From positions 88,536,001-88,600,000 of the forward strand of contig JBITNC010000001.1 of NCBI GenBank assembly GCA_050084985.1: a stretch of DNA of 64,000 nucleotides, written 5' to 3'. The notes below the pieces were generated by a model. The model saw nothing but the letters and a program-made list of their open reading frames with translations. It was not told where the DNA came from and made no database searches. Of this stretch, positions 11,401 to 22,600 are shown piece after piece. The position numbers and the translations under genes are program-made. How positions within the stretch are numbered: the first letter of the stretch is position 1; every line of letters begins with the position of its first letter. This DNA is from Nageia nagi. Its lineage: Eukaryota; Pinophyta.

Positions 11401-11800
11401 TGTAAAAGGAACTAAGTGTAAAGTCACTTACATAGAGCATATCATTTCCCACTTGTAACTTGGAAAATTTGAAAAGAGTTAGAAATCTAAGTGCTTGTTT
11501 ACCTGATAGGATATTGTGGAACAGACATCGAACTCAAGTACAAGTAAAGTTGTGAGAAAATTAATCTAAGTCTTTACACATACAGGGAAAAGATAAACAT
11601 ACAAAAACATTTAGAAAATAAGTGTAAGGTTACTTGCATGAAACATATTACTACTCCACTCATAACTTAGATAACTTGACAAGTATATTTTAGCTAAGTT
11701 ACAAACCTTAAGTGATTGTTTACTTGATAGGATTGAGTGGAATAATCACTTAATCTAAGTTTAGGGACATTTGTAAGCAAAATAACTTATCTTTATACAT
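11400..11800. repeat. Diverged two-copy tandem repeat, ~215 bp unit
   Basis: Two blocks starting near 11,403 and 11,617 share the same order of words: AAGTGTAA..GT.ACTT.CAT, CCACT..TAACTT, TAAGTG.TTGTTTAC.TGATAGGAT, then TTAATCTAAGT or CTTAATCTAAGT. They are clearly diverged. They lie in the non-coding stretch between the decayed ORF and the family-A 3' end, where Tat-like elements commonly carry tandem repeats. Confidence 0.65.
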
Positions 11801-12423
11801 CCATAAGCACCAAGTTACTACTTCAAGGGACACCTCATTAAAAGGAGGATCATAGATCCCTATTGTCCCCTTTTTCTTTCTAACAAGAAAAAGTAGTTAA
11901 CACCACCCAACCAAATTTGAAATACTTTCCTTTAAAATATCCTAGAGCTAATGCCGGTATCTGCTTCCACACTCCTATTAGTGCAAACATTTCTATTAAT
12001 CAATATTTTTCATATCAACCCTTCACATTCCTCTTCTTTCAAGTGCACATATTTTAAAAACTAATACATAACTAATATGAATGTGAGTATTATATTTTTG
12101 CAGTAACAAATAGACATTTTGATGTTAGGGTCATGTCATTCTCAGCATGTTCTTACACAAAAAGCATGATCCATTCATCAAGTAGGTAATTTTTTAGGAT
12201 AGATGTACATATTACAACTAAAAAAATCCATTTGATCATCAATGATATAACTAATCCCACCACAAACATTCATATAAGCATTAATGTTAGGGTATGAATA
12301 CAATAATTAGATAACAACATCAACTGATACACTTGGAACATACTCATATAGGTATTAATTAGGGAGTATTTATATCTTTTAATACATTATCAATGACATA
12401 TTGCTATGATCATTACTATCATG
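11801..12423. other. AT-rich sequence, no gene seen
   Basis: No open frame of note and no domain. Short repeated words (GGTATTAATTAGGG/GCATTAATGTTAGGG near 12,280-12,365) hint at old tandem structure. Probably non-coding interior of the family-A relic. Confidence 0.4.
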
Positions 12424-12660
12424 TCCTTTTTTGGTGGATGTTAAATAACCATCACTAATTTATAATTATGTCCTTGGTGGGTGGATGTTAAATAACCATC
12501 ATTACTTTATGATTATGTTCTTGTTGGGTGGATATTAAATAACCATCACTACTTTATGATTAGGTCCTTTTTGGGTAGACGTTAAATAACCATCACTTCT
12601 TTATGACATGTCCTTATTGGATAGAATTTAAATAACCATCACTATTATTGCTATTCATCT
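12424..12660. repeat. 47-bp tandem repeat, five copies
   Basis: Units begin at 12,424, 12,471, 12,518 and near 12,565 and 12,610. All share GTTAAATAACCATCACT or a close variant in the middle and a T-rich CCTT.TTGGGTGGA head. Copies differ at several positions, so the array is old. It is located ~770 bp before the family-A LTR. Confidence 0.88.
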
Positions 12661-13424
12661 TTACTAGGAAGACATGATAAAATTATATATTTATAGTTTT
12701 ATCATTTGATACATCCATGAATGGGGCATCCTTGCTTCCATGATGTGCATCCATGAATGGGGCAAATTTTTGCTTCCATGATGATGTGACCCTCATTTGA
12801 GCTTTATCACATTTATTGGTTGGGTTTAAACTAACCATCAGCATAATAGTTCTCTATGATCATATGTATGCATATATAAATAAAACATTAGGTATTTTTA
12901 TGAATATTTATATTTGTGAATAATATATTTGGTGTTTTCATGATGATGTGTGCATATTATTTTAATTTCATCCTTGTTCTTTAATGCTATATCATTTTTG
13001 ATGAAATGTTATGTATGACTCCATGAATGGAATGCTTTCTTCTACTATGATGATTTTTATCCATGAATACGAAACTAAGTATTGCCATGACAATAGCATA
13101 CATTTATGATGATTATTTCTCTCACTATCTTTGTTATTTCTTTTATGAGCTTATCATCACATATATATTTGGAGGTTGGTGTTTCCTATCTCTCCTTTAT
13201 AGGTTATTCTTTGCCCTTGGCTATTCCTATTCAATGGAAATCCATTCCATCTCAAAACCAAGGTAAAGAGAGGGTAGTATACATCATCAATCCTTGATGA
13301 TTGGATAATTCTATAGCTAAACCAAGGAAGTATCAAATTTTTCTTCTCTTTATTACTTACATTCTTTGCATGCATAATTTCATTTCAAAAATTTCATTTC
13401 ATTATACTTGCAAATGGGGTACTC
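12661..13424 (+). other. 3' internal region and polypurine tract of a family-A element
   Basis: This non-coding stretch is homologous to 57,130-57,792: both carry the ATTTCATCC..GTTCT/ACTCT..TATATCATTT.TGATGAAATGTTAT block, the TTATTCTTTGC.CTTGG block and CATCAATCCTTGATGATTG. It contains a short duplication of CCATGAATGGGGCA (12,715-12,790). It ends in GCAAATGGGGTACTC, a weathered polypurine tract directly before the LTR start TGTTGACACC. Confidence 0.75.
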
Positions 13425-14128
13425 TGTTGACACCTAATTTTGGTTAACCTAAGTTGGCCCCACTTAAGTGTTATACTATATTGATCTTATATCATGCTAT
13501 TGGTGTTATTATAAACCATATCTCTTGTGATATTCTTATTTCTATGCTAGGTACTCCAACATCGATGCTAACCTTCCTAAATAGATGTTGGTGGATATCT
13601 CACACATATATAAAGGTAAGTATGGTAATATGGGAAAGCAATTAAGATTTCATATTGATAGTCAGAACCTAAAATTTAGTTGTTTCTAAATGTTGCATAT
13701 TGAGATTGGGATATTGTTATAAAAAGAGCATGTGTAATTCCATCATTCATAATTAAATGTTTAGATTGATTTGTTAACACTCTATTATGCTTCAATCCTT
13801 GGTGGAGAACTCTACTTGGTCAGAACCCTAGCATTTGAATCATCATGTGCATCTATGCTATTATTTTATGACCTAATGTCTATGCTATCATATCTTTCCA
13901 TGTTGTTATTATTACTATTATTCTTCATGGGGTTCACACATCAAGGTCATATTCATCCAGGTAAGGATTAACAAGTATTTATGTTTCATTATTTCTTTAT
14001 CTTGAATTAATAAAACTAAGTCTGTTATTCCATTGCTATATTCATTTAGATCATTTTATATTATTTTCAATTATCTTTATGTTTTATTCAAGTTAAATAA
14101 CTAGGATAATACATTACTAAATGTTACA
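13425..14128 (+). repeat. LTR of a second family-A element (3' LTR)
   Basis: Begins TGTTGACACCTAATTTTGGT, identical over this stretch to the 5' LTR of host element A at 32,235, and follows it (GGTACTCCAACATCGATGCTA, TATTGAGATTGGGAT) to about 14,128, where ATGTTACA matches the LTR end. It is preceded by a polypurine tract, so it is a 3' LTR of a plus-strand element. Its 5' LTR is not in the window or is unrecognisable. Identity with the other two copies is only moderate by eye. Confidence 0.75.
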
Positions 14129-14403
14129 TGTTTATTAGTTCCACTTAGGTTTAATCCTAGTGGTAGCTAAAAGCATTTACAATAGTTAGATATAGGTCAT
14201 CATGGTAACTTATGAATCTTTTTTCATTTTATGTTAGATTAGATAGTGCATGTTAGATTTCCACCATAGGATTATGATGCATGTTAGTTTATAATGTATA
14301 TTCATTAATGCATGTTTACATTATAGATTAGATTTGTTATCATATGTTTGCTTTTATAATTAGTTTATGCTTTTTTTTTTATCATATTATAACAATGTAT
14401 GCA
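14129..14403. other. Insertion site flank of the Tat element
   Basis: AT-rich sequence with repeated TGCATGTTA/G words and a T10 run, ending in GTATGCA (14,397-14,403). The same heptamer follows the right LTR of the Tat element at 28,324-28,330 and may be its target site duplication. Confidence 0.45.
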
Positions 14404-16231
14404 AAAGACTATTATTCTTGTAGAAACACACTCTGAAAGGGGTAAAATTCTTTATATTCTTTATTCTTTTATTTATTCATTTCTTCCATAATAAAACCAC
14501 TTCTATTCTTCCCATTTCTTATTTCTCATTTCTTTAATTTGTAAAACACTTGTATAAAGTTCAGTCTCGAGTCTACATTATATGTATTTAGTCTTTACTT
14601 AAGAGTCTTGTATATTACTAGGTCATATTTGTATTGTTGGGTCTTAGTTGGATTGAGTTATTCAAAATTGCCATTTTGTTATAAGGAAGGTGTTGTTTAT
14701 ACATAGTCTAATGAGTCATGTCTAAGATCTATATATAAGCCATAAGTTGAAAAGTGTCAATTTTCTAAAATCAACTAAATCCAATCTAGGTCTTATTTTT
14801 AGGTATTATTGTATATTGTCTATGTGTATGTCTAAGTCAATTCCAGGCCCTATCACATGTCTTATTACTTAAGTTTTAGTATTTTATAGTCTAAGGGTTA
14901 TTTCCATGCATTGTTGTACATAGTCGTTAGTTCTTATTAAGTCATCTACTGGGCATTATCGTTAGAGTTAAATGAAATAGGGTCCATTAAAATCTAGAGT
15001 TGATGTCATACTTTTTGATGGAAATCAATGGGCTCCAAATAACTTAGTCAACGGGTGGTCCCAATGGTTCTTCATGGTGGGAGTTAATTCACAACTTTGT
15101 ATTTAGAAGACTTGACAATTTTGAGTGATGACATCATACTTTTTTAGAGAAATCGGTGGGAGATAAATATCTTAGGTTTCAACAATACCCAACGATGTGT
15201 AATAAGACTCATTAGGGGTAAGTGAGCACTATAAGAAGAGAGGAACATTTGAGTCCACTTAATCAAGAGTGTGTGATCCCCAAGACTCTACCAACTTGTT
15301 AACTACAACTCATTTCCATGTCACAGTAGTAGTTCACTCTTAGGTTTGAATGGTTATATCTTCCTTCACCCTTAGAGTAGTTAGCACCAAAATTATAGAA
15401 GAAGCATTTAATGATTACAAAGGGTTGGTAGATCACCAATTGATTAAGTGACTTGATTTTATATATAGAGAACGAACCATACCTCATTAATTCAATAATA
15501 GTTCAAATGTGCCATGGTCAAGAGATAAAGGATGATTGAATGCAGATGCATAGGTACATGATTAAAGGCCTATAAATTCCAAGAATTAGCATTACATTAA
15601 GAACATAATCCATAATCAATCATAGTTGTACATTTTCATTTAAGTTTATTATCTTCTTAGTCAATAGAGTAGTTGTAATCATTAATGGTGGACAACCACC
15701 CATTTTGTAAATAGAACATTATAAATAGTAGACTGTTAGAGGTCCAAAAGTTTGGATATTTTTGTAAAGTTTCCCACCATGAGAAATATTTTCATATATG
15801 ATAATGCAATATTATGGTATTTTTCCCTCTACAATTTGTGGTTATTATCTTGTTTTATAATTGTTAGGTATGAAGCATTATCCTAAATTATAGTTGTGTA
15901 TTACGATTGCAAGACCCCAAGAGTAAGTTAGTTATTCTATTCTTAGTATTGGCAATGGATTACTACCTATGCAATGATGCCTAGGATGATTAGTTTTAGT
16001 TTTATTTTTTGTAGTTTAGATTTTGATCTCTTTCATGTTACTCTTAACCTCTTGTATCTCTTTCTAGTTACGTTTGACCTCTTTCATAGATATGAACCAA
16101 CCTATAACCTAAATATTGGGAAAAAAATCTCATGAGTGCACTTTTCCACCACTTTTTGCTCATTCAAGAACGCTACTATTTTCAAGCAATGAGGAAATAT
16201 ACTAGACCAAGCTACATTATATTTATCAATA
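14404..16231 (+). repeat. 5' LTR of the Tat element
   Basis: Matches 26,472-28,323 throughout. The shared stretch starts at AAGACTATTATTCTTG and ends at TTATCAATA, so neither end shows a clean TG..CA in its present state. A TATAAGAAGAG string at 15,231 may be the LTR promoter. It holds no coding sequence: the 60-70 codon frames in it are not conserved with the other LTR. Confidence 0.88.
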
Positions 16232-16581
16232 GTAGAAATATTCATGTTTGGCAAGCTCTATGGGATGTGAGCAAAGATCCAAATCACTTTGGCATGAACA
16301 AGCCAAATAGCTATGTCTGGTAAGCTATCACCCTTGTTCTTAAAAGACTATAAGGTTTCTTTACACTTTATCACCAATCATATTTTTGAACCTTAGCACC
16401 TCCATTTCATAGAAATTCTTCGTAAAAGCCTAGATTTCTAGAGCTATTAGTTCCTTAAAGGAGGACTAGGTGAAAGATTTTATAGACTCTCTCTCCTCAA
16501 ATCCCTATAAGATCCATTCCATTAACAACTGTATTTGATTTATTCCAACAAAATCCTTCACCTCACACAACTAGTCCAAAC
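16232..16581 (+). other. Leader between Tat 5' LTR and gag
   Basis: Untranslated leader. The string TTTGGCAAGCTC at about 16,246 has the TTTGGC start of the Tat/Ogre-type primer site (normally TTTGGCGCC) but the rest has changed, so the primer tRNA cannot be named with confidence. Confidence 0.4.
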
Positions 16582-18060
16582 ATGGTTCAACCTACCCCTG
16601 TAGACTTTCCTGATTGGAATAATAGTCATCCATTGGTAGTTCCTTCCAATTCCTTAGTTATTCTCAAAGAATCCTTTAAAGTTTTACCTAAATATGATGG
16701 GTCATACAAAATGCCTTACGAACATCTCCAATATGTATCTCTTTTTGCATTTAGTTTTAATATTAATGATGAAATCAATATGACTAGATTGTTATCATAT
16801 TATCTTGAAGGAAAAGTAGTAAAATGGTTCAGAACCTTAACTCCTCAATCTATAAATATATGGGGAGAGTTGTGTTAAGCTCTAATCAAAATATTTGCTA
16901 AATATGGTGATGATAGTACATTTTTTAGCCTTATTGCATGTATTAAAAGACATCCCCATGAGTCTATGGATGATTGTAACATCAAATTTAAAAAAACTTG
17001 AAAATCCATTCCAATAAGAATCAAACCAACTAATGATCAAGACCTGATATACTATAGGAAATCCTTCCACCCAGATTTAAATGTGTTTATCATTATATCT
17101 AGAGATAATTTCCCACAAATCTACCAAATAAGAAAAACTACTGAACACACATTGGTTTCCTTAAGAAAGATGCAACCAAGATCCATTATGCCCTTATTTT
17201 CTAATTTACCTCCAAAGAAAACTCCATTATAGATTCCTCATATAAGATTACTTGCTTTACCACCTCTTGCTATAAAACCTATGGCTCAAAATTAAGTACC
17301 AGCACTCCCATCTCTTGCATCTATAAGTACAACTATTGGTTCTAACTCACAAGAGGAAGAAAGGATAAGGTAACTGGAGATAACCATTAGGAACCTGACA
17401 AATAAACTCATTTTACAAGAGAGGTAGAATTAAGGTTTCAATTTTAGGAGATATGATAATCAGTATCATCCAATATTCTAGCCTAAAGACATCCAACCAA
17501 AATAACCCCTACTCCTAAAGCTATAAATAATGTAGTCATCACTAGTTCGACATAAAGTCATGTTATGGGTATTACAAAATGGTGTCCTCCTTATTTAGCT
17601 CCATATTTTCCAGACTCCTATTCAATGTATTACCAATATTTGGGCTTACATTTTAATCAAATTATAGAACCTACATTAGACCCTACTATAGATCTTACCA
17701 TGGTTAATGTTTGGGTTTTGGGTTATGTTGGAGAACAAGCCAACTATGTACAAACTAGAGCTTCTACTTTAGTAGCCCTATAGTAGGCCCTAGTCACTCA
17801 ATAAAATTAGCAACCCATTCCAACTCAACTTGATCCAAAAAGAGCTAAGGCTCTTGTGTTTTGACCATAAAATCAAGTAAATTAACTTCCAAATCATCTG
17901 GGTCAAGTTTCATAAGGCCCGAGTAATGTTGCTCTTGTTGCAAGAACCCTGCTTAGACTAGAAATGATGTCCTAGAAAGAGAAAGACCTACTTCATTAAG
18001 ATATCCCTTTTTAACTAAACATTATAAGGAGAATGCTACTAAATAATTCAGATCTTATTA
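16582..18060 (+). pseudogene. gag: Tat element gag
   Basis: Opens with a clean 98-codon stretch from the ATG at 16,582. The retrotransposon gag core is easy to see: KYDGSYKMPYEHL, then LLSYYLEGKVVKWFRTLTPQ with the conserved W-F pair, and after a stop at 16,876 the reading goes on (FAKYGDDSTFFSLIACIK, DDCNIKFKKTW) to about 17,170. The remainder to about 18,060 is Pro/Gln/Asn-rich and poorly conserved; I see no CCHC knuckle in it. It would form the virus-like particle. Confidence 0.85.
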
Positions 18061-18230
18061 GTTTACTGAAACAAGTTAGCCTCTTATGTTTCATATAATA
18101 TTATGAAAGAATTGAAAAGAACAACTTCTAAAATGATAATGTTTGATGCATTGAGGATTTCATGTCAAATTGACCTTTTACAAGAAGATTTGAAGATTAA
18201 GAACATTAAGAAAAGGGAAAATGAGAAAAA

Positions 18231-18660
18231 TTGGTGTTTACAAATTTTGATGATGTGCCTCTAGCTCCTATAAGTATAAGAAGACCTCCATCTTTTTATC
18301 TATCCCTTACATTAGAAGTTTGGGTGGTTAACAATTGTATGATTGATATTAGAGCTATTATTACCATTATTCCCAAAGCTATTACAAATGAGATGAACTT
18401 ATATATAATGTGATGCATAGATGGAGTCATACAACTAGATTCTTCCCCTATAGATGTGATTGGTAGTGTTAAAAGAGTTTGCATAACCCTAAATGCATTC
18501 CTTGATATTTGTGTCATTTAGGATATAATTATAGTCAATATTCCACCTTAGTTTGGAGTCTACTTATCTAGAGTATTCAATACCAATTTGGGAAGATATT
18601 TAGCCTTAGATTATACACACCTCCTACTTTCTTTCTAAAATAAGCATGCCAAAATATCAA
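18231..18660 (+). pseudogene. Tat element aspartic protease
   Basis: The reading contains WVVNNCMIDIRAIITIIPK, matching the NCMIDSGAA-type active site of Tat proteases, but the D-[ST]-G triad is now D-I-R. Downstream are VIGSVKRVCITLNAF and FGVYLSRVFNTNLGRYLALDY, the conserved LSR-W..LGGY region of Tat proteases. It would have cut the gag-pol polyprotein. Stops at about 18,412 and 18,520 show it is dead. Confidence 0.82.
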
Positions 18661-18879
18661 ATGAGGGTACCAAGAATGTCTATCTTAAGAAGATCACTAA
18701 ACAAAATTGCATGAATGATCCTAAGAAAGTAGAGATATTTGAAAGGGATCCACTCATGGAATCACTACTAACCATAAAGATTATTTTAGCAAATGATCTT
18801 AATTATCAGGTCATTGATACTAGCATGGGTAACTACTTCTTATATGAAAATGTCCAACCAATCTTAGTCTCTATTGAAA

Positions 18880-19300
18880 AAGAACATGAAGTATGGATGA
18901 TGTTCTTTTATGGGGTCGGATGTTAACTTGGTTGTGATGTTGGTATTGTTTTAAATCACCCAAGGGATACATGAGAAGGTTTTCATTCAAATTCACATGG
19001 AATTCCATCAATAATGTTGCTAAATATGAAGCTCCATAATTAGATCTATCAAAAGCTATTAGCATGGGTATTAGATGCCTAGTGTTCCATGGAGATTTTG
19101 AGCTGGTTATTAATTAGGTGAAAGAAAAAATTAGTGCAAGACATCATTATCTAAAAACTTATAGGAATAAGGTATGATACGTATTGGAATCATTCCTAGA
19201 AATTTATTTTATTTCTATTCCTAGGAAGTATAATTAAATTGCTGATGCACTTGTAGGCAAAGGAGCACATTTTAATCCTACTCATCACAAGAGAGGTAGC
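18880..19300 (+). pseudogene. Archaeal-type RNase H (aRH) domain located upstream of RT
   Basis: Reading across one frameshift gives the RVT_3/archaeal-type RNase H pattern: WMMFFYGVGC at the start, NNVAKYEAP at 19,013-19,036, HGDFELVIN at 19,087-19,113, and IADALVGKG at 19,238-19,264. Three of the four acidic catalytic positions survive (Glu 19,028, Asp 19,093, Asp 19,244); the first, normally an Asp, is Tyr (18,909). Such a second RNase H is the hallmark of Tat retrotransposons. In the arrangement I know from Ogre/Retand it follows the native RNase H; here it clearly precedes RT. Confidence 0.85.
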
Positions 19301-19639
19301 TATGGAGTCAAAGTTTTGTGTAGGCCATATGTACTTGAAAATGCAAATTTTTGGTATGTATTTGACTTTGATGATCATATCTTGAACTTTTTGATAGATG
19401 AAGTAGTACCTCATACCTTTGGTGTTACAAAACTCCTTATTTGTTTCCAAGAATTAGATGTTATTTGATTGATAAATAATGTTATATACAAAGGTTTGCT
19501 TTCCTATAAATGGTTGTTTGATTTGAAGATGTTGAAAGAGCTAACATGTTGGCTATTCAAAAGGGAAGCAATGTTGAGCTAGAAGTTAAACTAAGAAAAT
19601 GCATAAAAGTTGGATCACAATGCATTGAGGAAGAAAAGA

Positions 19640-20260
19640 AGATGCTAATTCATATTTACCATGAGTGTATAGACCTATGATGCTCTAAAAACTTATGATA
19701 AGAATGTGATCCAACATACCATTGAGCTCATTTTAGATGCTAAGCCATACAGGAAAAATTAAAGGCTAGTTAACCTAGGATAAAGGTGGCTATGAAATAG
19801 GAGTTGCTTAAGCTCCTAGATGCTAAAATCATTTATCCTATCAAGAATTCTTCTTGGGTAGCTAATTTAGTCCCAATAAGGAAAAAAAATAGAGATATCA
19901 AACTATGTACATTTGAAAAATTTGAACCAAGTTTCCTTGAAAGAAAACTATCCTCTTTCTCCTATGGAACAAATCCTACAATAGTATTCATAGCATGTTG
20001 CTTTTTTATGATCGATGGCTTTTTAGGATTCAATCCAATTTGGGTAAATGATGAGGATCAAATAAAACTATATTTACTATCAAGTGGGGAACATTTTCAT
20101 TCCAAAGAATGCATTTTGGTCTCTTCAATGTTGGGGCTACATTTCAGAGAGCTATGGACCATGCCTTTGGTGAGTTGATAAATAAGATAATCCTTGTCTA
20201 CTTAAATAAGAAGGCCCTACAATATTTCCTTGGTAAAATCAATTTTGTTATAAAATGTAT
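19640..20260 (+). pseudogene. Tat element reverse transcriptase, internally deleted
   Basis: Motifs in order: HTIELILDAKPYR, LLDAKIIYPIKNSSWVANLVPIRKK, MIDGFLGFNPI (catalytic Asp at 20,014), then in another frame QRMHFGLFNVGATFQRAMDHAFG (20,101-20,170) and VYLNKK where the YLDD box should be (20,197-20,211). The usual thumb region between the YLDD box and the FLGKINF connection is missing, a deletion of roughly 150-250 bases. The 124-codon open stretch 19,804-20,178 covers only part of the domain. Confidence 0.85.
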
Positions 20261-20845
20261 TAGTTATTTTTCTCATATTATTTCTCTAATCATAATAATG
20301 CTAAAAGCATATGCTCAATTATCTTGGTTAGATGAGACAAAATAAGATTTTCATGATATCAAAAAAGTTATAATAGAAACTATAGTTTTAAAAAATCCAA
20401 ATTTTTCAAAAGATTTTATCATGTATGCTTATGGAGAAGAGAAAAGCATTATAGCCATATTGGCATAAAAATATGACCAAAAGGAAGAACATCCTATAGC
20501 CTTTCATACTCAAACACTTCATAAATATCAGGTAAAATACTCATTCATCGAAAAGCAAGTGTTCTTTATTATGAGAGGCATGAAAATATTCAAGCATTAT
20601 GTGTCCCAAAATAAAATTCTTGTATATACCATTCAACCTGATGTAAGAAATGATGTTATTCAAGGAGAGTTGGGTGAAGGGAAAGCTAGGTGGATAACAA
20701 AAATAATGGAGTATGATGTTGAGATTAAGTTAGCCAAGCTTATCAAAGGAAGAGTCCTTTATGAGAACATAATAGAGTCATCACACATGATTTCTTTCAT
20801 AGAGGATGAAGAGTATCTCAATGAGAAGAGTGATTGGATGAAATA
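20225..20845 (+). pseudogene. Tat element native RNase H
   Basis: Begins at the connection FLGKINFV (20,228) and runs through KNPNFSKDFIMYAYGEE, IAFHTQTLHKYQVKYSFIEKQVF and RWITKIMEYDVEIKLAKLIKGR. This is the gypsy RNase H pattern with the conserved Glu in FIEKQ. The last 95 codons (20,559-20,846) are open. The first catalytic Asp region (normally D-A-S/G) reads YAYGEE, so it is probably inactive. Confidence 0.82.
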
Positions 20846-20924
20846 ATACATTGTATATTTTAGAACTAAAAATTGTCTTGAATCTTTTGATATATTTTAG
20901 AGAAGATTTAGGTTGTAGGCATGC

Positions 20925-22095
20925 AAATTCACAATGATTGATGACCATATCTATAGAAAGTTTTTTTATAAAACCCTATTGAGATGTGTAACTCAATATC
21001 AAGCTTAGAAAATTTTGCATGAATTTCACTATGGATTCTCTAGAGGACACTACAATGGTCATATTAAAGTAGAAAAAATATTATAGACAAGCTACTATTG
21101 TCCCATTGTGTTCCAAGACTCCTACAAGATAGCTCAAGAATGTGATAAGTTTACCAAGTATATGGGAAAAAGAAGAAAAGATGCTATTCATCTAAAACTT
21201 ATGGTCATTGAAGAGCCTTCCTAACAATGGGTTTTAGAATTCATTGGTGTTATTAATCCAAATTCTTTAGTAGGTCATAATCTTATTTTAACTATAACAA
21301 ACTACTTTACAAGATGGTTAGAAGCAATGCCAGGTAAAAATGCTGATCAAGAGGTAGTAATTGAGATGACTAAAAGATTTATCACTCATTTTGGAATCCC
21401 AAAAACCATTGTATTGGATAATGGTTTTGCATTCACTAGGGTTAAAGTATCAAAATTTGTTGCTGAGTATAGGATCTATTAGCTATTCTCTTCAAACTAT
21501 TACCCATATGGGAATGGGTTGGATGAGTCAACAAATAAAAACTTAACCTGGATAATCAAGAGAACAATTGAATGGAATACCAGGAAGAGGCACATGAACT
21601 TGGACTATGCATTATGGTATGATAGAATCAATATAAAATATGCTATCAAAATATCACCCTATACATTAGTGTATGGTAAAAGACCTATGCTACCCATTCA
21701 TCTTAAGTTGCCTACATTAAAGATCCTATAGGAATTAGAAGACTATGACTTTGAGCCATTGCAAATTAGATTCAATCAGTTGATGAAGTTGGAAAAGGAT
21801 AGAAAAAAAGCCTATTAGGCATTTTAGCATTGAAAAAATATTATCAAAAAATGTTTTGAAAAAAAGAAGTCTTCCTAAGTAAAGTTTTAAATTAGAGATA
21901 TAGTCCTCAAATGGGATGAGGAAAGAGCAAAGCTTGGGAGATATCAAAAATTTGATTCCTTATGGATCAAGGCTTATATTATTATTGAAGCCTTACAAAA
22001 TAATGCATTTAGATTATAGGATATTTATGGGTCTCAATAGCTACCGATACTAATGAACAAGATCCATCTTAAGCATTATCAAGTGATTGGGTGAT
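20925..22095 (+). pseudogene. Tat element integrase
   Basis: The zinc-binding part reads HEFHYGFSRGHYNG with CPIVFQDSY and QECDKF (last Cys lost). The core has WVLEFIGVINP where W-L-D-FIGP is expected (Asp to Glu), an intact second Asp in IVLDNGFAF, and an intact Glu in GNGLDESTNKNL. The segment IKISPYTLVYGKRPMLPI is the typical follow-on, and DIVLKWDEERAKLGRYQKF with LKHYQV near 22,080 marks the C-terminal fold. Several stops interrupt it. This ends the pol region. Confidence 0.85.
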
Positions 22096-22600
22096 TTCAT
22101 AACACCCACCAAACTTATACTATGTAAATAGTTTTGTTTGTTAATTAGTTATCTTTCAAAAAAAAAAAATTATATACTTTATTTAATATAGGTGTAGTTT
22201 TCAAGGAGGTTGATAGCCATTAATGGTCATATTTACTAGACATGATGGTGATTAAACCTAATGACTATAAACTATCTTATCAAAATATTGGTATTTAAAA
22301 GCTAGTTTTTCTTGAAAAAGCCACCAACCACATCTTGCCTTCTAATTTAAATCTGATGTGCTTGAGTTTAATATGATCTCACTTGTCAGGTCTGACACAA
22401 CACTTTGTGTAAACCTTAACATTCCTAATGCATTAATGACCATTAATATGAAATTTGAAAATCCTAAAAAAAGAAAACATAGTCCAAATCCTATCATTCC
22501 TCAACAAATTTGAAAGATCAAGTTTTTGAGCATTTGTAGAGCTATACTATCTATAAAGATTTTGGTGCTAGGGTATGTGAAGGATTTCTATTTGTGATAG
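22096..22600 (+). other. Spacer between Tat integrase and the extra ORF
   Basis: Non-coding, with an A10 run at 22,160. It separates pol from the following long reading frame and may hold a splice acceptor or internal start for it; none stands out. Confidence 0.4.
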
